Origin: Pseudomonas syringae
Lineage (GTDB): Bacteria > Pseudomonadota > Gammaproteobacteria > Pseudomonadales > Pseudomonadaceae
NCBI RefSeq assembly: GCF_023278085.1
Contig: NZ_CP066265.1
Location: 3,614,001 to 3,678,000 of the forward strand
Direction of reading: 5' to 3'
DNA: 64,000 bases
Positions within the stretch are counted from its first letter, which is position 1; each line of letters begins with the position of its first letter. Shown here piece by piece: positions 44,317 through 53,920 of the stretch. The position numbers and the translations under genes were made by a program. The notes under the pieces were generated by a model. The model did not search any database. It saw only the letters and a program-made list of their open reading frames with translations, and was not told where the DNA came from.

Positions 44317-46038
44317 ATGCCCACCCGAACATCAAGACGAACCTTTGTGAAAGGGCTTGCCGCCAGCGGCGTCCTCGGTGGGCTGGGGCTGTGGCGCAGT
44401 CCGGCCTGGGCACTTCCGAATCCGGGCCAGCCTGACGAACTGTCCGGCACGGAGTTCGATCTGACCATCGGCGAAACAAAGGTCAATATCACCGGGAGCG
44501 CCAGAACCGCGAAGACCATCAATGGCGGCGTCCTTGGCCCTCTGCTGCGCTGGAAAGAAGGCGACACGGTCACCCTGAGGGTAAAAAACCGTCTCGACGA
44601 AACCACTTCCATTCACTGGCACGGCATCATCCTGCCCGCCAACATGGACGGTGTTCCGGGGCTGAGTTTTGACGGCATTGCGCCTGACGGCCTGTACGTC
44701 TACCGCTTCAAGGTCAAACAGAACGGTACGTACTGGTATCACAGCCATTCGGGCTTTCAGGAGCAATCCGGGGTCTACGGGCCGCTGGTGATCGACGCCA
44801 AAGAGCCGGAGCCGTTCGGCTACGAGCGCGAACACGTGGTCATGCTCAGCGACTGGACCGACGAAGACCCGGCGCGGGTGATGAAAAAGCTCAAGAAGCA
44901 GTCGGACTACTACAACAATAACCAGCGCACCGTCGGCGATTTCATCAACGACGTCAGCGAGAAAGGCTGGAGCGCGACCACCTCCGAGCGCACGATGTGG
45001 GCGCAGATGGGGATGGACCCGACCGACCTGGCAGATGTCAGCGGCGCGACCTACACCTACCTGATGAATGGCCAGGCGCCGAACATGAACTGGACCGGGC
45101 TGTTCAAACCCGGCGAACGCATCCGTCTGCGCCTTATCAACGGCTCATCGATGACCTATTTCGACGTGCGCATCCCCGGCCTGAAAATGACCGTGGTCGC
45201 CAGCGACGGCTTGCACGTCAGGCCAGTCGTCGTCGATGAGCTGCGCATTGCGGTTGCAGAGACCTTCGATGTCATCGTCGAGCCGGCTGACGGCGCTTAC
45301 ACGCTGTTCGCCCAGTCAATGGACCGCACCGGCTACGCCCGCGGCACCCTGACCAGCAAACCGGGTTTGCAAGCCGTCATCCCGCCTCTCGACCCGCGCC
45401 CACTGCTGAGCATGGAGGATATCGGCATGGCGGCCATGGACCACGGCAACATGAGCCATGACTCAATGCCGGGCATGGACCACAGCAAGATGCCGATGCA
45501 GACAATGCCTGCCATGCAGTCGCACCCGGAAAGCGAAAACAACAATCCGCTGGTCGACATGCAGGCCATGAGCACCTCGCCAAAGCTCAACGATCCGGGC
45601 ATCGGTCTCAGGGACAACGGGCGTAGAGTCCTGACCTACGCCGACCTGCGCAGTACGTTCCAGGACCCCGACGGCCGCGAGCCCGGCCGCACCATCGAGC
45701 TGCACCTGACCGGACACATGGAAAAATTCGCCTGGTCGTTCAACGGCGTGAAGTTTTCCGACGCCGAACCTGTCACGCTCAAATACGGCGAGCGGGTGCG
45801 CATCGTGCTGGTCAACGACACGATGATGACCCACCCGATTCATCTGCACGGCATGTGGAGCGATCTCGAGGACGAGCATGGCCAGTTCCTGGTACGCAAA
45901 CACACCATCGACATGCCACCGGGATCGCGCCGCAGCTACCGCGTCACTGCCGATGCCTTGGGCCGTTGGGCGTATCACTGCCATATGCTGTATCACATGG
46001 AAATGGGCATGTTTCGCGAAGTGCGGGTGCAAGAATGA
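44317..46038 (+). CDS. copA: Copper resistance multicopper oxidase CopA
   Basis: Predicted 573-residue periplasmic oxidase that binds copper and can oxidise Cu(I). A twin-arginine signal ([20 protein letters not shown]) exports it folded. Copper sites: IHWHGI, WYHSHSG, HPIHLHG and the terminal [12 protein letters not shown], the last with the type 1 Met. A Met/His-rich segment (about residues 370-408, for example [16 protein letters not shown]) provides extra copper sites but is shorter than in plasmid-borne CopA of copper-resistant strains. It overlaps copB by the ATGA of its stop. Confidence 0.96.
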   Translation: MPTRTSRRTFVKGLAASGVLGGLGLWRSPAWALPNPGQPDELSGTEFDLTIGETKVNITGSARTAKTINGGVLGPLLRWKEGDTVTLRVKNRLDETTSIHWHGIILPANMDGVPGLSFDGIAPDGLYVYRFKVKQNGTYWYHSHSGFQEQSGVYGPLVIDAKEPEPFGYEREHVVMLSDWTDEDPARVMKKLKKQSDYYNNNQRTVGDFINDVSEKGWSATTSERTMWAQMGMDPTDLADVSGATYTYLMNGQAPNMNWTGLFKPGERIRLRLINGSSMTYFDVRIPGLKMTVVASDGLHVRPVVVDELRIAVAETFDVIVEPADGAYTLFAQSMDRTGYARGTLTSKPGLQAVIPPLDPRPLLSMEDIGMAAMDHGNMSHDSMPGMDHSKMPMQTMPAMQSHPESENNNPLVDMQAMSTSPKLNDPGIGLRDNGRRVLTYADLRSTFQDPDGREPGRTIELHLTGHMEKFAWSFNGVKFSDAEPVTLKYGERVRIVLVNDTMMTHPIHLHGMWSDLEDEHGQFLVRKHTIDMPPGSRRSYRVTADALGRWAYHCHMLYHMEMGMFREVRVQE

Positions 46039-46934
46039 GGACCTTACAGTTGAACGGATCGCCCAACTCGCTGCGCCTGCCAGCCCTGCTATTGGGCGCA
46101 AGCCTGGCCATGACGCCTTGGGCTGCGACGCTGGCAGCCGGAATGGAGGGCATGGAGGGCATGGATCACGGCAGCCACTCGATGCCGATGGACGCCGCTG
46201 ACAGCAACGACACGCCAGTGCAGAGCCGCACACCGATTCCGCCCATAACCGATACAGACCGGGCTGCGGTGTACACCAGCCATAACGGGCATCAGGTTCA
46301 CGACAGCGCCATCAACAGTTACTTTCTGGCCGACAAGCTGGAATGGCAGAACGCAAACGACGGCAGCGCGCTGGCCTGGGACCTGTCCGGCTGGATTGGC
46401 GGCGATATCGACCGGCTGGTGCTGCGCTCCGAAGGCGAGCGGACCAATGGCAAGACCGAAGAGGCGGAAATACAGGCGTTGTGGGGCCATGCCATCAGCC
46501 CGTCGTGGGATGTGGTCGCTGGGGCACGCCAGGACTTCAAACCTGGCGCGCCGCAAACCTGGGCGGCTTTCGGCCTTCAGGGGCAGGCGATTTCGGACCT
46601 TGATATCGAAGCCACGGCATTCATTGGCGAAGCCGGGCAGACCTCTGCGCGCCTCGAAGCCGACTACGACCTGTTGCTGACCAACAATCTGGTGCTGCAG
46701 CCCACCGCAGAGCTGAATTTCTACGGCAAAAATGACCCGCAACGCGGCAATGGCTCAGGCCTGTCTACCAGCGAATTCGGCCTGCGACTGCGCTATGAAA
46801 TCACCCCGCAGTTTGCTCCCTACGTGGGCGTGACCTGGGACCGGTCCTACGGCAAGACCGCTGACTATGCTCGCGAAGAAGGCGACGATGTTGCCGAGGC
46901 GCGGCTGGTGGTCGGTTTGCGGATGTGGTTCTAG
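46035..46934 (+). CDS. copB: Copper resistance outer-membrane protein CopB
   Basis: Predicted 299-residue outer-membrane beta-barrel of the CopB family (PFAM-type CopB). The signal region ([24 protein letters not shown]) is followed by a short Met-rich piece ([17 protein letters not shown]) and a barrel ending in Phe (LVVGLRMWF), the usual outer-membrane sorting signal. ATG 46035 overlaps the copA stop. The TAG stop codon is part of the CTAG flank of MITE copy B, directly after the terminal Phe. No copC, copD or copRS is present. Confidence 0.94.
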   Translation: MRTLQLNGSPNSLRLPALLLGASLAMTPWAATLAAGMEGMEGMDHGSHSMPMDAADSNDTPVQSRTPIPPITDTDRAAVYTSHNGHQVHDSAINSYFLADKLEWQNANDGSALAWDLSGWIGGDIDRLVLRSEGERTNGKTEEAEIQALWGHAISPSWDVVAGARQDFKPGAPQTWAAFGLQGQAISDLDIEATAFIGEAGQTSARLEADYDLLLTNNLVLQPTAELNFYGKNDPQRGNGSGLSTSEFGLRLRYEITPQFAPYVGVTWDRSYGKTADYAREEGDDVAEARLVVGLRMWF

Positions 46935-47073
46935 GTTCTGTACGAAAAGTCGGCGAGCGAAGGTCAGGCAAGGCAAAAACAGGCGAGGAAGCGGAGTCTA
47001 CGTGTTGTAAATGAGCATTCCGAGCCTGTTTTTAACGCAGCATCACCGAGCGCAGCCACTTTACGTACAGAGC
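46935..47073 (+). mobile_element. 139-bp MITE, copy B
   Basis: Same element as 40409-40547 in the opposite orientation, flanked by identical CTAG on both sides (46931-46934 and 47074-47077), a 4-base target duplication. Inverted ends GTTCTGTACGAAAAGT and GCTCTGTACGTAAAGT. The internal AAAAACAGGC (46975-46984) and GCCTGTTTTT (47024-47033) form a terminator-like hairpin, placed right after the copAB operon. Confidence 0.9.
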
Positions 47074-47149
47074 CTAGGCATCGGAAATGCAAATGGCATT
47101 GCTGTAGGCCTGCCGTATAATCCCCGGTTTTCTCCAGAGCACCCTCCCC

Positions 47150-47650
47150 GTGGCCAACAAACGGTACGCCTGCATCGGTCTTTACAATCCCAAGTCCCCG
47201 GAAAACGTCGGCTCCGTCATGCGCGCGGCAGGCTGCTATGGCGTGGCGTCGGTGTTCTATACCGGTAAACGCTATGAGCGAGCGCGGGACTTCATTACCG
47301 ACACCAAGAAAATCCATCAGGACATTCCGCTGATCGGCATCGAAGACCTCAAGAGCATCCTGCCGCTGGGCTGCATTCCGGTTGCCGTGGAGCTGGTGGA
47401 AGGTGCCCGCGCTCTGCCTGAGTACACCCACCCTGATCGGGCCTTGTACATCTTCGGCCCGGAAGACGGTTCGCTGGATCAAGAGACCCGCGACTGGTGC
47501 GAAGACGTGGTCTACATCCCCACCGAGGGTTGCATGAATCTGGCGGCCACGGTCAACGTCGTGCTCTACGACCGCATGGCAAAGGGGATCAATACCCGTT
47601 CAGGCCCGCAGTTCGGCCGCGAAAAAACTGATCCGTTGAACGACCGCTAA
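47150..47650 (+). CDS. TrmH/SpoU-family RNA 2'-O-methyltransferase
   Basis: Predicted 166-residue SPOUT methyltransferase. Motif 1 is YNPKSPENVGSVMRAAGCYG, motif 2 YIFGPEDGSL and motif 3 IPTEGCMNLAATVNVVLYDRM, the knot that binds S-adenosylmethionine. The start is GTG 47150 with a weak ribosome site. The target nucleotide is unknown. The MITE lies 77 bases upstream and probably replaced or separated the earlier upstream sequence. Confidence 0.9.
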   Translation: MANKRYACIGLYNPKSPENVGSVMRAAGCYGVASVFYTGKRYERARDFITDTKKIHQDIPLIGIEDLKSILPLGCIPVAVELVEGARALPEYTHPDRALYIFGPEDGSLDQETRDWCEDVVYIPTEGCMNLAATVNVVLYDRMAKGINTRSGPQFGREKTDPLNDR

Positions 47651-47742
47651 CACAAAAGCATTGAACCTGTGTTGTTCGTGGGTAGTCAGTTTCTCTGAAT
47701 CGAAAAGACTACCTTCGACCTACCGCCTCATGGAGAGCCATC

Positions 47743-48123
47743 ATGCGCGACACACCGATCATCGAACGCATCGACACACCTGAACTGCTTCAGCAAAACC
47801 CTCGTCAAAACGTTCAAGGCTGGGAGCGTATCGGCTCACTGGCAGGCGGCGTACTGCTGATGGGCAAAGGCGTCCGTCGTGGCGGCTTCCTGGGTCTGAT
47901 CCAGTTGGCCATCGGCGGCGCAGCGCTGGCTCGCGGCATCAGCGGTCATTGCTCGGCCAAAAGCCTGATGGAAAAAGGCCGTAGCGACCTGCAAAGCGCC
48001 CGTTCGACCATCGAACGTGCCGGTGCCGAGTTGAGCAACCTCAAGGACGACGCAGAAAACGCCGTCAAGGATACCGTTGCCAAAGGCGTAGAAGCGCTGA
48101 CCGAGCCCAAGCCGGTCGTCTAA
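47743..48123 (+). CDS. DUF2892 (YgaP-like membrane) protein
   Basis: Predicted 126-residue protein. Residues 25-65 show the DUF2892 glycine-rich hydrophobic hairpin (WERIGSLAGGVLLMGKGVRRGGFLGLIQLAIGGAALARGISGHC). A helical, charged tail follows. ATG 47743 has a GGAGAG site. The function is unknown; it is tail to tail with the YcgN-like gene after four bases. Confidence 0.82.
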   Translation: MRDTPIIERIDTPELLQQNPRQNVQGWERIGSLAGGVLLMGKGVRRGGFLGLIQLAIGGAALARGISGHCSAKSLMEKGRSDLQSARSTIERAGAELSNLKDDAENAVKDTVAKGVEALTEPKPVV

Positions 48124-48127
48124 ACGT

Positions 48128-48577
48128 TCAACCTGCGCGAAATATCAGGTAATCCTCCCAGTCGTCTTCGGCCACCGTGTTCTCACTGAGCATACGGCCG
48201 GACTGGGAGATACGTTCGCGATGCACGGCTGTGCGATCACCACACACCAGATGATGCCAGTGCGGCAAGTCCTTGCCCTCGCTCACCAGACGATAACCGC
48301 AGGTCGGCGGAAGCCATTTGAATTCGTCAGCCTGACCCGGCGTCAGCTGAATGCAGTCCGGCACTGACGCGCGACGGTTCGGATAATCGGAACACTGACA
48401 CGTCGTCAGGTCCAGCAGCTTGCAGGCAATACGCGTGTAATAGACGCTGTTATCTTCCTCGTCTTCCAGCTTTTGCAGGCAACACAAACCGCAGCCATCG
48501 CACAACGACTCCCACTCCTCGGTATTGAGCTGGTCGAGGGTCTTGCGAATCCAGAAGGGTTCAACGGTAGCGGCCAT
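48128..48577 (-). CDS. YcgN-family (UPF0260) cysteine-cluster protein
   Basis: Predicted 149-residue protein of the YkgJ/YcgN type, with Cys residues in [33 protein letters not shown] and PTCGYRL that likely hold zinc or an iron-sulfur cluster. The role is unknown. ATG 48577 is the plausible start ([17 protein letters not shown]). Confidence 0.92.
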   Translation of the reverse strand: MAATVEPFWIRKTLDQLNTEEWESLCDGCGLCCLQKLEDEEDNSVYYTRIACKLLDLTTCQCSDYPNRRASVPDCIQLTPGQADEFKWLPPTCGYRLVSEGKDLPHWHHLVCGDRTAVHRERISQSGRMLSENTVAEDDWEDYLIFRAG

Positions 48578-48789
48578 GGTTCGGACAACGGTATCGATAA
48601 TGAAAAGGCCGCCAGTCTAGAGGCACAAAGGGTGCGGGCCAAGCCTTTGCGACTGTCGGTAGCCGGGACTTGTCAGCCGGAAAGCAAAACAGTAGCGTTA
48701 ACGCGTTTCCCGATGCGTTCAGTCGATGCCTGCCGACCACGGCCCATCCAGCCACGCTCGTTTTCCACCTTCGCTTTCAAGGATTTTTC

Positions 48790-49383
48790 ATGAGCACAAA
48801 CCCTCGCATCGCCGACCACCCTATCGACCCGCAATTCACCGAACGCTGGTCGCCCCGTGCCTTCAGTGGCGAAAGCATTGATCAGGAAACCCTGCTGAGC
48901 TTCTTCGAAGCCGCACGCTGGGCGCCGTCCGCCTATAACTCGCAACCCTGGCGGTTTCTGTATGCGCGTCGCGACACACCAAACTGGGAGCGTTATCTGG
49001 GTCTGTTGAACGAGTTCAACCGTAGCTGGGCACAGCATGCTGCGGCATTGGTGATCGTCATTTCCAAGACCACCTTCACCGCACCCGGCGCAACAGAAGA
49101 AGGCCCGGCCTTGTGGCACACGTTCGACACCGGATCGGCATGGGGTTATCTGGCATTGCAGGCCAGTCTGAGCGGCTGGCACACCCACGGCATGGCCGGT
49201 TTCGATCAGGATCTGACCCGCAAGGAGCTGAATATTCCAGAGGGCTACGCACTGCATGCCGCCGTGGCGATAGGCAAACTGGGCGACAAGTCGACGCTGC
49301 CGGATTACCTGCAAGGTCGCGAAGTACCTAGCCCGCGCAAACCGCTGGCAGAACTTGCGGCTGAGGGTGATTTTTCGCTGTAA
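48790..49383 (+). CDS. Nitroreductase-family flavoprotein
   Basis: Predicted 197-residue FMN-dependent oxidoreductase. The phosphate-binding N-terminal RWSPRAFSG, the substrate/FMN segment ARWAPSAYNSQPWRFLYA and LALQASLSGWHTHGMAGFD are typical. ATG 48790 follows AAGGA. Members reduce nitroaromatics or quinones with NAD(P)H. Confidence 0.92.
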   Translation: MSTNPRIADHPIDPQFTERWSPRAFSGESIDQETLLSFFEAARWAPSAYNSQPWRFLYARRDTPNWERYLGLLNEFNRSWAQHAAALVIVISKTTFTAPGATEEGPALWHTFDTGSAWGYLALQASLSGWHTHGMAGFDQDLTRKELNIPEGYALHAAVAIGKLGDKSTLPDYLQGREVPSPRKPLAELAAEGDFSL

Positions 49384-49408
49384 CTGATTTTTTCTGCGGT
49401 AGAAGACC

Positions 49409-49437
49409 GCGAGCCGACGCGTGATGTGTCGGCTCGC
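49409..49437. terminator. Hairpin between convergent genes
   Basis: GCGAGCCGAC and GTCGGCTCGC form a 10-bp stem in the 65-base gap between the nitroreductase and dehydrogenase stops. T-runs are lacking, but the placement suits a bidirectional terminator. Confidence 0.55.
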
Positions 49438-49448
49438 TCACAACAGGC

Positions 49449-50381
49449 TCAATAGCCGCGCGAGAAATCCACTTCTCCGCGCAAGGCTTCTCCGGCCTGA
49501 AACGCGTTCAGGTTATGCACGAACAGCTCGGTCATGGCGACCGGAGATGTCGGTGCCGAACTGTGACCGGTCAGCAGCAGACCGTATGCCGTCCAGAACG
49601 GGTGCCGCTGTGGCAACGGCTCCTGGCGACAGACGTCAATCACCGCGCCCGCCAGATGCCCTACCCTTAAGGCTTCGACCAGATCCGCATCCACCACCGC
49701 TACGCCGCGCCCGACGTTGATGAACAGCGCCGTCGGCTTGAAAGCGGCGAACAGCTTCGCGTCGTACAGGTCGTGAGTGTCCGGGGTGTTGGGCAGCAGG
49801 TTGATGACGTAGTCCATTTCGCCGAGCAGACGTTCGATGTCCGACAGCGCAGCCACTTCAATGAACGGCTGCTGGGTCCGCGCGGTAGACGCCACCCCGT
49901 AAACCTGTACGCCGAACGGCACGAGGAACTCGGCAACGCGCTGGCCGATATCACCGGCCCCCACGATCAACGCTTTGCGGCCCGCAAGGCTTTGCCCGGT
50001 GCGGTTGTCCCACTTGCGCTCGACCTGACTCATCAAGCGCGCCAGCACCTCACGCTCGTGACCGAGCATGTAGGTCAAAACGAATTCAGCCATGACCTGA
50101 CCGAAAATGCCCACGGCCCGGGTCAGGCGATAATCCCGCGACAGACCGCCCATCAATAGCGGGTTGATCCCGGCCCAGGTGGATTGCAACCACTGCGGCT
50201 TGTGTCCCTGGCGCAATAGATTGGCCATCAGGTCCGGCTGTCCCAGCCAGACCGGGCAGTCGTTGGCCATCCGCGAGAGCTCGGCGGAGTCACCGCTGCT
50301 GAAGACTTCCAGCCCGGGCGCAGCCTTGCGCAACAATTGGGTATAAACGGGGTAATCGTGCTCGGCAATCAGAACGCGCAT
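49449..50381 (-). CDS. D-2-hydroxyacid dehydrogenase (GhrA-like)
   Basis: Predicted 310-residue NAD(P)H-dependent enzyme reducing glyoxylate/hydroxypyruvate-type acids. The cofactor fold is ALIVGAGDIGQRVAEFL; catalytic Arg lies in FINVGRGVAVVDADL, with the acid Glu in VCRQEPLPQRHPFW and His in LTGHSSAP. The substrate is not determined by sequence. Confidence 0.9.
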   Translation of the reverse strand: MRVLIAEHDYPVYTQLLRKAAPGLEVFSSGDSAELSRMANDCPVWLGQPDLMANLLRQGHKPQWLQSTWAGINPLLMGGLSRDYRLTRAVGIFGQVMAEFVLTYMLGHEREVLARLMSQVERKWDNRTGQSLAGRKALIVGAGDIGQRVAEFLVPFGVQVYGVASTARTQQPFIEVAALSDIERLLGEMDYVINLLPNTPDTHDLYDAKLFAAFKPTALFINVGRGVAVVDADLVEALRVGHLAGAVIDVCRQEPLPQRHPFWTAYGLLLTGHSSAPTSPVAMTELFVHNLNAFQAGEALRGEVDFSRGY

Positions 50382-50464
50382 GTTTCAAAAACCTTAAAAA
50401 CGGGACAGGCGACCCACAACCGATGTGGGCCGCTTTACAACACGATCTACAACAACAGCAACGA

Positions 50465-50758
50465 TCACATGGGGTCGTTACGGCGCAGCAGTTCTTCGGG
50501 CAAGTGCTCGATGTACTCGTCTTCGGCCGGAGGCATCTGCAAGTGATAGCCCTGGCTGTCGAGGTTCTCCAGCACCAGATTGATGTCTTCGCGCGCCAGC
50601 GCCCGCTCGGGGCTCAGCACCAGATCAAAGGCATGCACCGGCTTGCCGAACGCCACCAGCAGTTCTGGCGGTACACGCTTGAGAACATCGCTCTTCAGCA
50701 CGTAGAGGTACATCTCGCTTTTCTTCGGGCTGCGATAAATCGAGCAGATACGCTTCAA
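50465..50758 (-). CDS. ycgL: YcgL-domain protein
   Basis: Predicted 97-residue YcgL/UPF0745 protein ([20 protein letters not shown] start; conserved [14 protein letters not shown]). Its start overlaps the stop of rnd by four bases, and the rnd-ycgL pair is a conserved arrangement. The function is unresolved. Confidence 0.92.
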   Translation of the reverse strand: MKRICSIYRSPKKSEMYLYVLKSDVLKRVPPELLVAFGKPVHAFDLVLSPERALAREDINLVLENLDSQGYHLQMPPAEDEYIEHLPEELLRRNDPM

Positions 50759-51888
50759 GACTGTTCTCCGGGGGTAGCCAGGCTATCGAGCAGCGCCTGA
50801 CCCATCAATTCGCGACGCCAGCCACGCAACGAATCGGGTAATTGATAAGGACCGTCGGGGTAGCCGCTTTTGAGCAGCGCTTCGAGGGTCTTCTTGCGCA
50901 GCATCAGCTCGGGCGCCATGTCCATTTTCTCGGCGTACTGCTGGCCAATCGCGCGCAGGCGTTTGATCGAACCGGCGGCGTCGACCGGGAGTGGCTCGGG
51001 CAGCGCAGGCGGCCACGCTTCCGGCGGCAGGCTGCTCGCCGTCTTGATCAGCTCCAGCAGAAACTCGCCGTCATGCCGCACGGTACGTGGGTGCATGTCT
51101 TCGATCCGCGCCAGCGCACCGAGGTTATCCGGCTGGGTCTTGGCCAGCGGCCAGAGCGAATGTTCACGCACAATGCGGTTACGCGGCAGGTTGCGGGCAC
51201 GAGCCTCACGCTCACGCCACGCGCACAGCTCGCGCAGTACCGCCAACTGGGCGCGGGACAGCTTCCAGGCCAGTTTGGCGTCGCGGTAGACCTCGTACGG
51301 GTCAACTTCACGGCGCAGGTTGGCAACCAGTTCCGCGCCGTCATCCAGCAGCCAGGCGTATTTGTCATCGGACAGACGCGGGCGCAGGATCGCGAACAGC
51401 TCGGCAAGGTGCACCGCATCTTCGGCGGCGTAGCTGATCTGCGTCTCCGACAACGGACGTTGCAGCCAGTCGGAACGGGTCTCGCCCTTGGGCAGGTCGA
51501 TGCTGAGCACTTCCTGCACCAGACGCGAATAGCCCATGGAAAACCCGAGGTTCAGGTAAGCGGCTGCCAATTGGGTATCAAACAGCGGAACCGGCAGGCT
51601 GCCGGTCAGGCGCAGCAGGACTTCGAGGTCTTCGCTGCACGCATGAACCACTTTGATGACGTCGGGGTTTTCAAGCAACGCAGACAGGGGTCGCCAGTCG
51701 TTGATCAGCAGTGGATCAATCAGCCAGGCGCTTTTACCGTCGCCAATCTGCAGTAACGCGGCTATCGGGTAGAAGGTGTCGACCCGCATGAACTCGGTGT
51801 CGAGCGCGACAAAAGACAGCGACTGCCATTGTGCGCAATGCAGGGCGAGGCTGTCGTCGTCGCGAATCCAGTGAATATCGATGGCCAC
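50755..51888 (-). CDS. rnd: Ribonuclease D
   Basis: Predicted 377-residue 3'-5' exoribonuclease that trims tRNA precursors. The DEDDy exonuclease domain has [10 protein letters not shown] (first Asp-Glu), [12 protein letters not shown], and [10 protein letters not shown] with the Tyr. An HRDC domain occupies about residues 210-290 ([28 protein letters not shown]). The start is GTG 51888 with GGGAGA close upstream. It is co-transcribed with ycgL. Confidence 0.95.
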   Translation of the reverse strand: MAIDIHWIRDDDSLALHCAQWQSLSFVALDTEFMRVDTFYPIAALLQIGDGKSAWLIDPLLINDWRPLSALLENPDVIKVVHACSEDLEVLLRLTGSLPVPLFDTQLAAAYLNLGFSMGYSRLVQEVLSIDLPKGETRSDWLQRPLSETQISYAAEDAVHLAELFAILRPRLSDDKYAWLLDDGAELVANLRREVDPYEVYRDAKLAWKLSRAQLAVLRELCAWREREARARNLPRNRIVREHSLWPLAKTQPDNLGALARIEDMHPRTVRHDGEFLLELIKTASSLPPEAWPPALPEPLPVDAAGSIKRLRAIGQQYAEKMDMAPELMLRKKTLEALLKSGYPDGPYQLPDSLRGWRRELMGQALLDSLATPGEQS

Positions 51889-52020
51889 ACGGCTCTCCCT
51901 TGAACAATGGCGCGCAGTATATATCGTCATTGAAGGTTATCGCGCGTCTGTCGTCCACGTCTGGCCGATCTTCATGCAAATGACAGGCTGAAAGGAGGAC
52001 ATGTGTGGCGCGAGCGTGAC

Positions 52021-53658
52021 CTAGTCAGCTTTGCCCGCCCCACTGCGGCACGTCGCGAACATGTCCAGGCTCGGGTTATAAACCTTGGTGTCGACCTTCA
52101 ACAGACCCAGCATCGAGTGAAAAAGATTGTCCTGGCTCAACGGCGCATTGCGCTGCTTTGCCAGACAGTCAGGGGTGACTGAGAAGGACTTCTGATACGT
52201 GTCGGACAGCCAGATCATCATGGGCACATGCTTTTGCTGATCAGGGGCCAGAACATAAGGCGTACCGTGCAGGAACAGGTTGTACTCGCCGAGTGATTCA
52301 CCGTGGTCCGACAAATACACCATGGCGGTATCGACGTTGTCCTGGTTCTTGCGCAACAGATCGATCAGGCTCGACAGCACATGATCGGTATACAGCAGCG
52401 TATTGTCATACGCATTGACGATAGTGTCCCGACTGCAATTGTTCAGCGCGTTGCTTTCACACACTGGCGTAAACTTTTCAAATTCCTTGGGATAGCGCTT
52501 GAAGTATTCCGGCCCGTGACTGCCCATCTGGTGCAACACCAGAACGGTATCTTTATCCAGACTGTCGATAAAGTTCTGCAAGCCCTGCAACAGAATCTCG
52601 TCCCGGCACTCGTGACTGTTGCACAACAGCGGGTCCTTGAGGTCGCTGACATCCTGGAACTTCACCCGGTCACAGGTGCCCTTGCAGCCGGACTGATTGT
52701 CGCGCCAGATGACATCTATGCCTGCGCGCTGCAACACATCCAGCAAGCCTTCCTGATTACGCGCCACGCTTGCGTTGTAGTCCTTGCGGCCCATGCTGGA
52801 AAACATGCAAGGCACCGACACTGCGGTTTCGGTGCCACAGGAATAAACATCGGTAAACGCCACCAACCCGCTCTCCTTGTTCAGGTTGGGCGTGGTGTCA
52901 CGGCCATAGCCGAGTATCCCGAAGTTTTCAGCACGGGCACTTTCGCCGACCACCAGCACGGTCAGCGACTTGCGGGTGTGTGAGGCCCAGTCAGGGGAGC
53001 GCTTGGCGTCCTCGCCAATCTTGACGAATGGACGCTGAGCGGAGACGACCTGCTCACGCAGATACTCCACAGAAGCGCCGATATAATTGCTCGGTACGAC
53101 CATCAGACGCAACTCATGGTGATTGCGAAACAACGATGACAAGCCCTGATAATTGGCCATCGCCGCCCCGCCGATCGCAGCGCAACAGACTACGCCAACC
53201 ACCAGCTTGCTGAACAGCTCGCGGTGCCAGCGACGATAACTGATCGGGGTCTTCCACAGTATCAGCGACGGCAGCAGACCCAATAACGCGATATACAAGA
53301 CCAGTTTCAAGGACAGTAAACCTTGAACTTCGGTCGCATTGGTTTCGGCAAAGTTACGAAACATGCCCGCATCAATCATGACACCGTATTCCGTCATGAA
53401 ATAAACAACCCCTGCGCTGACCATAAACAGAAAGATCATCACGGGTTTAAACACACGCTGAAACGCCAACAGCGTCAAGAATATATTGAATACACAAAAC
53501 ACCATCAACCCGAAGGCAAAGCGCATGGCAACGCCTTTGGCATCAACGCTGGTAATTGCGAAAAGATGTTGCCACATGTTGATATTGAAACCCAGCAACA
53601 GAAAGCCACTGGCAAACAGGGTTACAACTTCTGGACGTAGTGCTCTGGGTGTCGGCAT
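52021..53658 (-). CDS. eptA: Lipid A phosphoethanolamine transferase (EptA type)
   Basis: Predicted 545-residue inner-membrane enzyme that moves phosphoethanolamine from phosphatidylethanolamine to lipid A or core sugar, reducing cationic peptide binding. Five N-terminal helices (VVTLFASGFLLLGFNINMW) precede a periplasmic sulfatase-fold domain: VVGESARAENFGILGYGRDTTP, nucleophile Thr in CGTETAVSVPCMF, LHQMGSHGPEYFKRYP and LSDHGESLGE metal ligands. Paired Cys fit the disulfides of this family. The start is ATG 53658. A PmrAB system is not nearby. CptA cannot be excluded. Confidence 0.92.
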   Translation of the reverse strand: MPTPRALRPEVVTLFASGFLLLGFNINMWQHLFAITSVDAKGVAMRFAFGLMVFCVFNIFLTLLAFQRVFKPVMIFLFMVSAGVVYFMTEYGVMIDAGMFRNFAETNATEVQGLLSLKLVLYIALLGLLPSLILWKTPISYRRWHRELFSKLVVGVVCCAAIGGAAMANYQGLSSLFRNHHELRLMVVPSNYIGASVEYLREQVVSAQRPFVKIGEDAKRSPDWASHTRKSLTVLVVGESARAENFGILGYGRDTTPNLNKESGLVAFTDVYSCGTETAVSVPCMFSSMGRKDYNASVARNQEGLLDVLQRAGIDVIWRDNQSGCKGTCDRVKFQDVSDLKDPLLCNSHECRDEILLQGLQNFIDSLDKDTVLVLHQMGSHGPEYFKRYPKEFEKFTPVCESNALNNCSRDTIVNAYDNTLLYTDHVLSSLIDLLRKNQDNVDTAMVYLSDHGESLGEYNLFLHGTPYVLAPDQQKHVPMMIWLSDTYQKSFSVTPDCLAKQRNAPLSQDNLFHSMLGLLKVDTKVYNPSLDMFATCRSGAGKAD

Positions 53659-53842
53659 TGTGATCTGCTTATCAAGTTGGTATTCATCGGGTGCAACAGG
53701 AGCCAGGCAACTCCCCGATGGCGGGCACTGTAGGCAGCGCGCCATCAATTTTATGTGAAAAACATATGACCGTTGGGTTGAATGAAGCTTATTTCACAGT
53801 GAAGGAAACAGGATTGTAAAACCCATGAACTTCGCGGCAGGA

Positions 53843-53871
53843 ATGCCTTCGCAGCCAGCGTGCGAAGGCAT
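53843..53871. terminator. Hairpin between eptA and maeA
   Basis: ATGCCTTCGCA-GCCAGCG-TGCGAAGGCAT is an 11-bp stem about 50 bases after the maeA stop codon (minus strand). No strong T-run follows. Confidence 0.55.
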
Positions 53872-53920
53872 CTTGATCAACGTTGCAGTCGAGCAGACCG
53901 GATCAGCCTGACCGCGACGA

